Part shown: positions 5,631 through 5,657 of the stretch, in pieces
Layout: each line of letters starts with the position of its first letter
How positions within the stretch are numbered: the stretch's first letter is position 1
Source of the DNA: CAYPZL01 sp964415045
GTDB lineage: Bacteria > Planctomycetota > Phycisphaerae > Sedimentisphaerales > Anaerobacaceae
Assembly: GCA_964415045.1 (NCBI GenBank)
Contig: CAYPZL010000276.1
Span: 1-5,657 of the forward strand
DNA: 5,657 nt
Direction: 5' to 3'
Translations under genes and position numbers: made by a program
Notes under the pieces: model-generated
Databases searched by the model: none
Told to the model about the DNA's origin: nothing
Seen by the model: the letters and a program-made list of their open reading frames with translations, nothing else

Positions 5631-5657
5631 GTTTTTGACGAAGTTGTCAAGCGGCAG
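5607..5657. mobile_element. Possible edge of an inserted element, right window end
   Basis: From about 5607 the sequence no longer fits the nitroreductase frame. It is about 41% GC (21 of 51 bases), against clearly GC-rich coding DNA to the left. It contains a short inverted repeat, TTGAC (5635-5639) and GTCAA (5646-5650), with a 6-base loop. Only 51 bases are visible, with no transposase or second end, so neither an element family nor a target duplication can be assigned. Calling it mobile DNA is inference from the broken gene. Confidence 0.35.

Noticed and set aside
5613..5633. Integron attC-like core (GTTAAGT at 5626-5632) at the suspected junction
   Set aside because: The GTTRRRY match is present but no paired RYYYAAC core or attC-like arm structure fits in the visible bases; a 7-base degenerate match is expected by chance.
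1..5657. CRISPR array, tRNA or rRNA gene
   Set aside because: No regularly spaced direct repeats and no cloverleaf or rRNA-like sequence seen. The only short tandem repeat is the AT-rich pair at 57-84.

Overview
The window reads as a chromosomal fragment of a GC-rich environmental bacterium, most likely a planctomycete or another PVC-group member. The evidence is the gene content: a Cys-type S1 sulfatase with a Tat signal, an exported DUF1080 (3-keto-disaccharide hydrolase family) protein with an N-terminal beta-domain, an exported methyltransferase, and a Tat-exported nitroreductase. This is an inference from gene style; there is no rRNA or marker gene here to prove the taxonomy. All four genes lie on the plus strand, and each starts with a recognisable export signal.

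Layout. Positions 1-131 are an AT-rich leader with a perfect 14-bp tandem repeat. Positions 132-1934 encode the sulfatase (GTG start preferred over an upstream TTG). A 305-bp gap follows, holding repeat copy A and a candidate promoter. Positions 2240-3199 encode the DUF1080 protein. A 553-bp gap follows; its first part is dense in inverted repeats (copy B, inverted relative to copy A, plus a nest of competing hairpins). Its middle has a possible decayed minus-strand reading frame, and its end has a strong leader hairpin. Positions 3753-5237 encode a protein with three tandem beta-repeats and a C-terminal class I SAM methyltransferase domain. After 30 bp, positions 5268-5630 hold the start of a SagB-like nitroreductase. 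It breaks off from family-like sequence at about 5607 into lower-GC DNA and soon stops.

How the genes fit together. The sulfatase and the DUF1080 protein both fit extracytoplasmic breakdown of sulfated or oxidised glycans. They are separated by 305 bp and a candidate promoter, so they need not be one operon. The methyltransferase and nitroreductase genes are closely spaced and probably cotranscribed.

No clearly new multi-gene system is visible. The points most worth following up are the exported beta-repeat/methyltransferase fusion, the inverted repeat pair bracketing the DUF1080 gene, and the interrupted nitroreductase with a likely insertion junction at the right edge.
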